64,000 bases of DNA. Source: UBA6623 sp965217195. GTDB lineage: Bacteria; Acidobacteriota; Terriglobia; Bryobacterales; UBA6623. Location of the stretch: positions 248,001-312,000 of the forward strand of contig CBDCHL010000002.1 in assembly GCA_965217195.1 (NCBI GenBank). The letters are read 5' to 3'. How positions within the stretch are numbered: position 1 is the stretch's first letter; every line of letters starts with the position of its first letter. Below are positions 63,358-64,000 of this stretch, piece after piece. A program made the position numbers and the translations under genes. Below the pieces are notes generated by a model that saw nothing but the letters and a program-made list of their open reading frames with translations, was not told the DNA's origin and did no database searches.

Positions 63358-64000
63358 TTAGACATCCTCGTAGTCCATCGAGACGAACTTCAACTCGAAA
63401 GCGCGGTCCATGATCTCTTTGTCGAGGACGTAGGGGAGTTTCTCGAACTTAATCAAGTCTATGGCAATGCTCACGACATCGCGCGGGTGGCAGCGGCGGA
63501 ACTTGCGGCCGGATTGCTTGTACTGACGGGCAACCACGTCGCTGAGGAGTCCCATTGGGCACTCAATATTCTTCTGCCGGCAGAAGTCGTAGAAGATGGC
63601 GGCGAACTCCTCTTCCGAAGGATTCTGCATAAACATCTTGTACTCGAGCCGGCGCAGGAAGGCCTCGTCGCCGAGGTCGTTCGGATTAAGGTTCGACGAG
63701 AAGATAAGGAAGCATTCAAAGGGAACTTGGATTTTCGTGCCGGTCTGAAAGGTCAGGAAATCGACACTGCGGTCTAACGGATAAATCCATCGGTTCAACA
63801 GCGCCGCGGGGCTGACCTGCTGACGCCCGAAGTCATCGACGAGGTAAATCCCGTTGTTGGCCTTGAGCTGGTATGGGGCATCGTAGATCTTCGCCGCGTC
63901 GATGTACATCAAATCGAGCATCTCGATGCCTAACTCACCCCCCGTCGTGAGAAACGGCCGCTTGCACTTGGCCCAACGTTGATCGTAGTCGGGCTCGTCT
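63358..64000 (-). CDS. AAA+ ATPase, MoxR/dynein-like, N-terminus outside the window
   Basis: The frame is open to the window end, where residues DEPDYDQRWAKCKRPFLTTG are in frame with the rest, so the gene starts beyond base 64000. The visible part has a Walker B-like IYLVDDFGRQQVSPAALLNR, a sensor 1 region CFLIFSSNLNPNDLGDEAFL with the Asn of sensor 1, and an arginine-finger-like RRLEYKMFMQ, then a helical C-terminal lid. The Walker A region is not in the window. The type resembles MoxR-like ATPases that remodel protein complexes. The partner gene is not visible. Confidence 0.75.
   Translation of the reverse strand, partial: DEPDYDQRWAKCKRPFLTTGGELGIEMLDLMYIDAAKIYDAPYQLKANNGIYLVDDFGRQQVSPAALLNRWIYPLDRSVDFLTFQTGTKIQVPFECFLIFSSNLNPNDLGDEAFLRRLEYKMFMQNPSEEEFAAIFYDFCRQKNIECPMGLLSDVVARQYKQSGRKFRRCHPRDVVSIAIDLIKFEKLPYVLDKEIMDRAFELKFVSMDYEDV

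Noticed and set aside
1..64000. CRISPR arrays, tRNA or rRNA genes
   Set aside because: I saw no regularly spaced direct repeats of 25-40 bases, no cloverleaf-like sequence with CCA or anticodon features that I could support, and no rRNA-like stretch.

Overview
The window is GC-rich bacterial chromosome, most likely from an Acidobacteriota member of the Bryobacterales/Solibacteres type. This rests on gene content only: a DUF1549/DUF1553 cytochrome plus DUF1501 Tat-protein pair, a remnant of a PVC-type heme-binding dehydrogenase, a PQQ dehydrogenase with a c-type cytochrome, a GH95 fucosidase and a small fucose/rhamnose-type microcompartment locus. Planctomycetes or Verrucomicrobia share many of these families, so the phylum is an inference. 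I found no rRNA, tRNA or CRISPR array.

Layout. 1-5 kb: end of a GPRTPEGK-type protein, an EF-G-like GTPase, and a YbaK-like gene split by an IS630 element (copy A). 5-12 kb, minus strand: HAD phosphatase, surE, a MerR regulator, a TIM-barrel glycosidase-like protein, a TPR/beta-barrel outer-membrane protein and DUF192. 12.6-26 kb: DUF1553-DUF1501, patatin (with a possible 33-codon leader gene), folD, cytochrome c-PQQ dehydrogenase, GH95 alpha-L-fucosidase. 26-36 kb: gltD and gltB (minus), then pyrR-pyrB-pyrC (plus). 35.9-46 kb: a collapsed dehydrogenase remnant, a frameshifted outer-membrane barrel whose stop codon was hit by IS630 copy B, a secreted kinase-fold protein, bacilliredoxin, a frameshifted DUF72 gene, small membrane proteins, a thioesterase and a HipA-like kinase/DUF3037 pair. 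46-51.7 kb: a rearranged IS630 copy C, then the microcompartment locus (class II aldolase, one hexameric shell protein, three EutN/CcmL pentamer proteins, MmsA-type aldehyde dehydrogenase). 51.8-64 kb: a tandem pair of membrane sulfatase/LTA-synthase-like genes, the first split by an IS3-family element, then a GT2 synthase, a GT87-like mannosyltransferase, a 2TM protein, DegP/HtrA, an AI-2E-type transporter and an AAA+ ATPase that runs off the end.

How the genes may work together. GH95 could release L-fucose. The class II aldolase is of the L-fuculose-phosphate type, would make lactaldehyde, and carries a C-terminal helix that looks like a shell-targeting peptide. The neighbouring dehydrogenase is of the CoA-acylating MmsA type rather than the PduP/EutE type usual in metabolosomes. 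The TPR/barrel plus glycosidase-like pair resembles the outer-membrane half of a synthase-dependent exopolysaccharide exporter, and the GT2 enzyme 45 kb away could be a synthase.

Mobile DNA has shaped the window. Three IS630 copies (1093, 1093 and about 1340 bp, each flanked by TA) and one IS3-family element (1570 bp, CGGT target duplication) hit or adjoin genes, and their original target sites can be rebuilt exactly. Both families appear to make transposase by -1 frameshifting on a run of eight A. Two other genes carry single-base frameshifts that could be real decay or assembly error.
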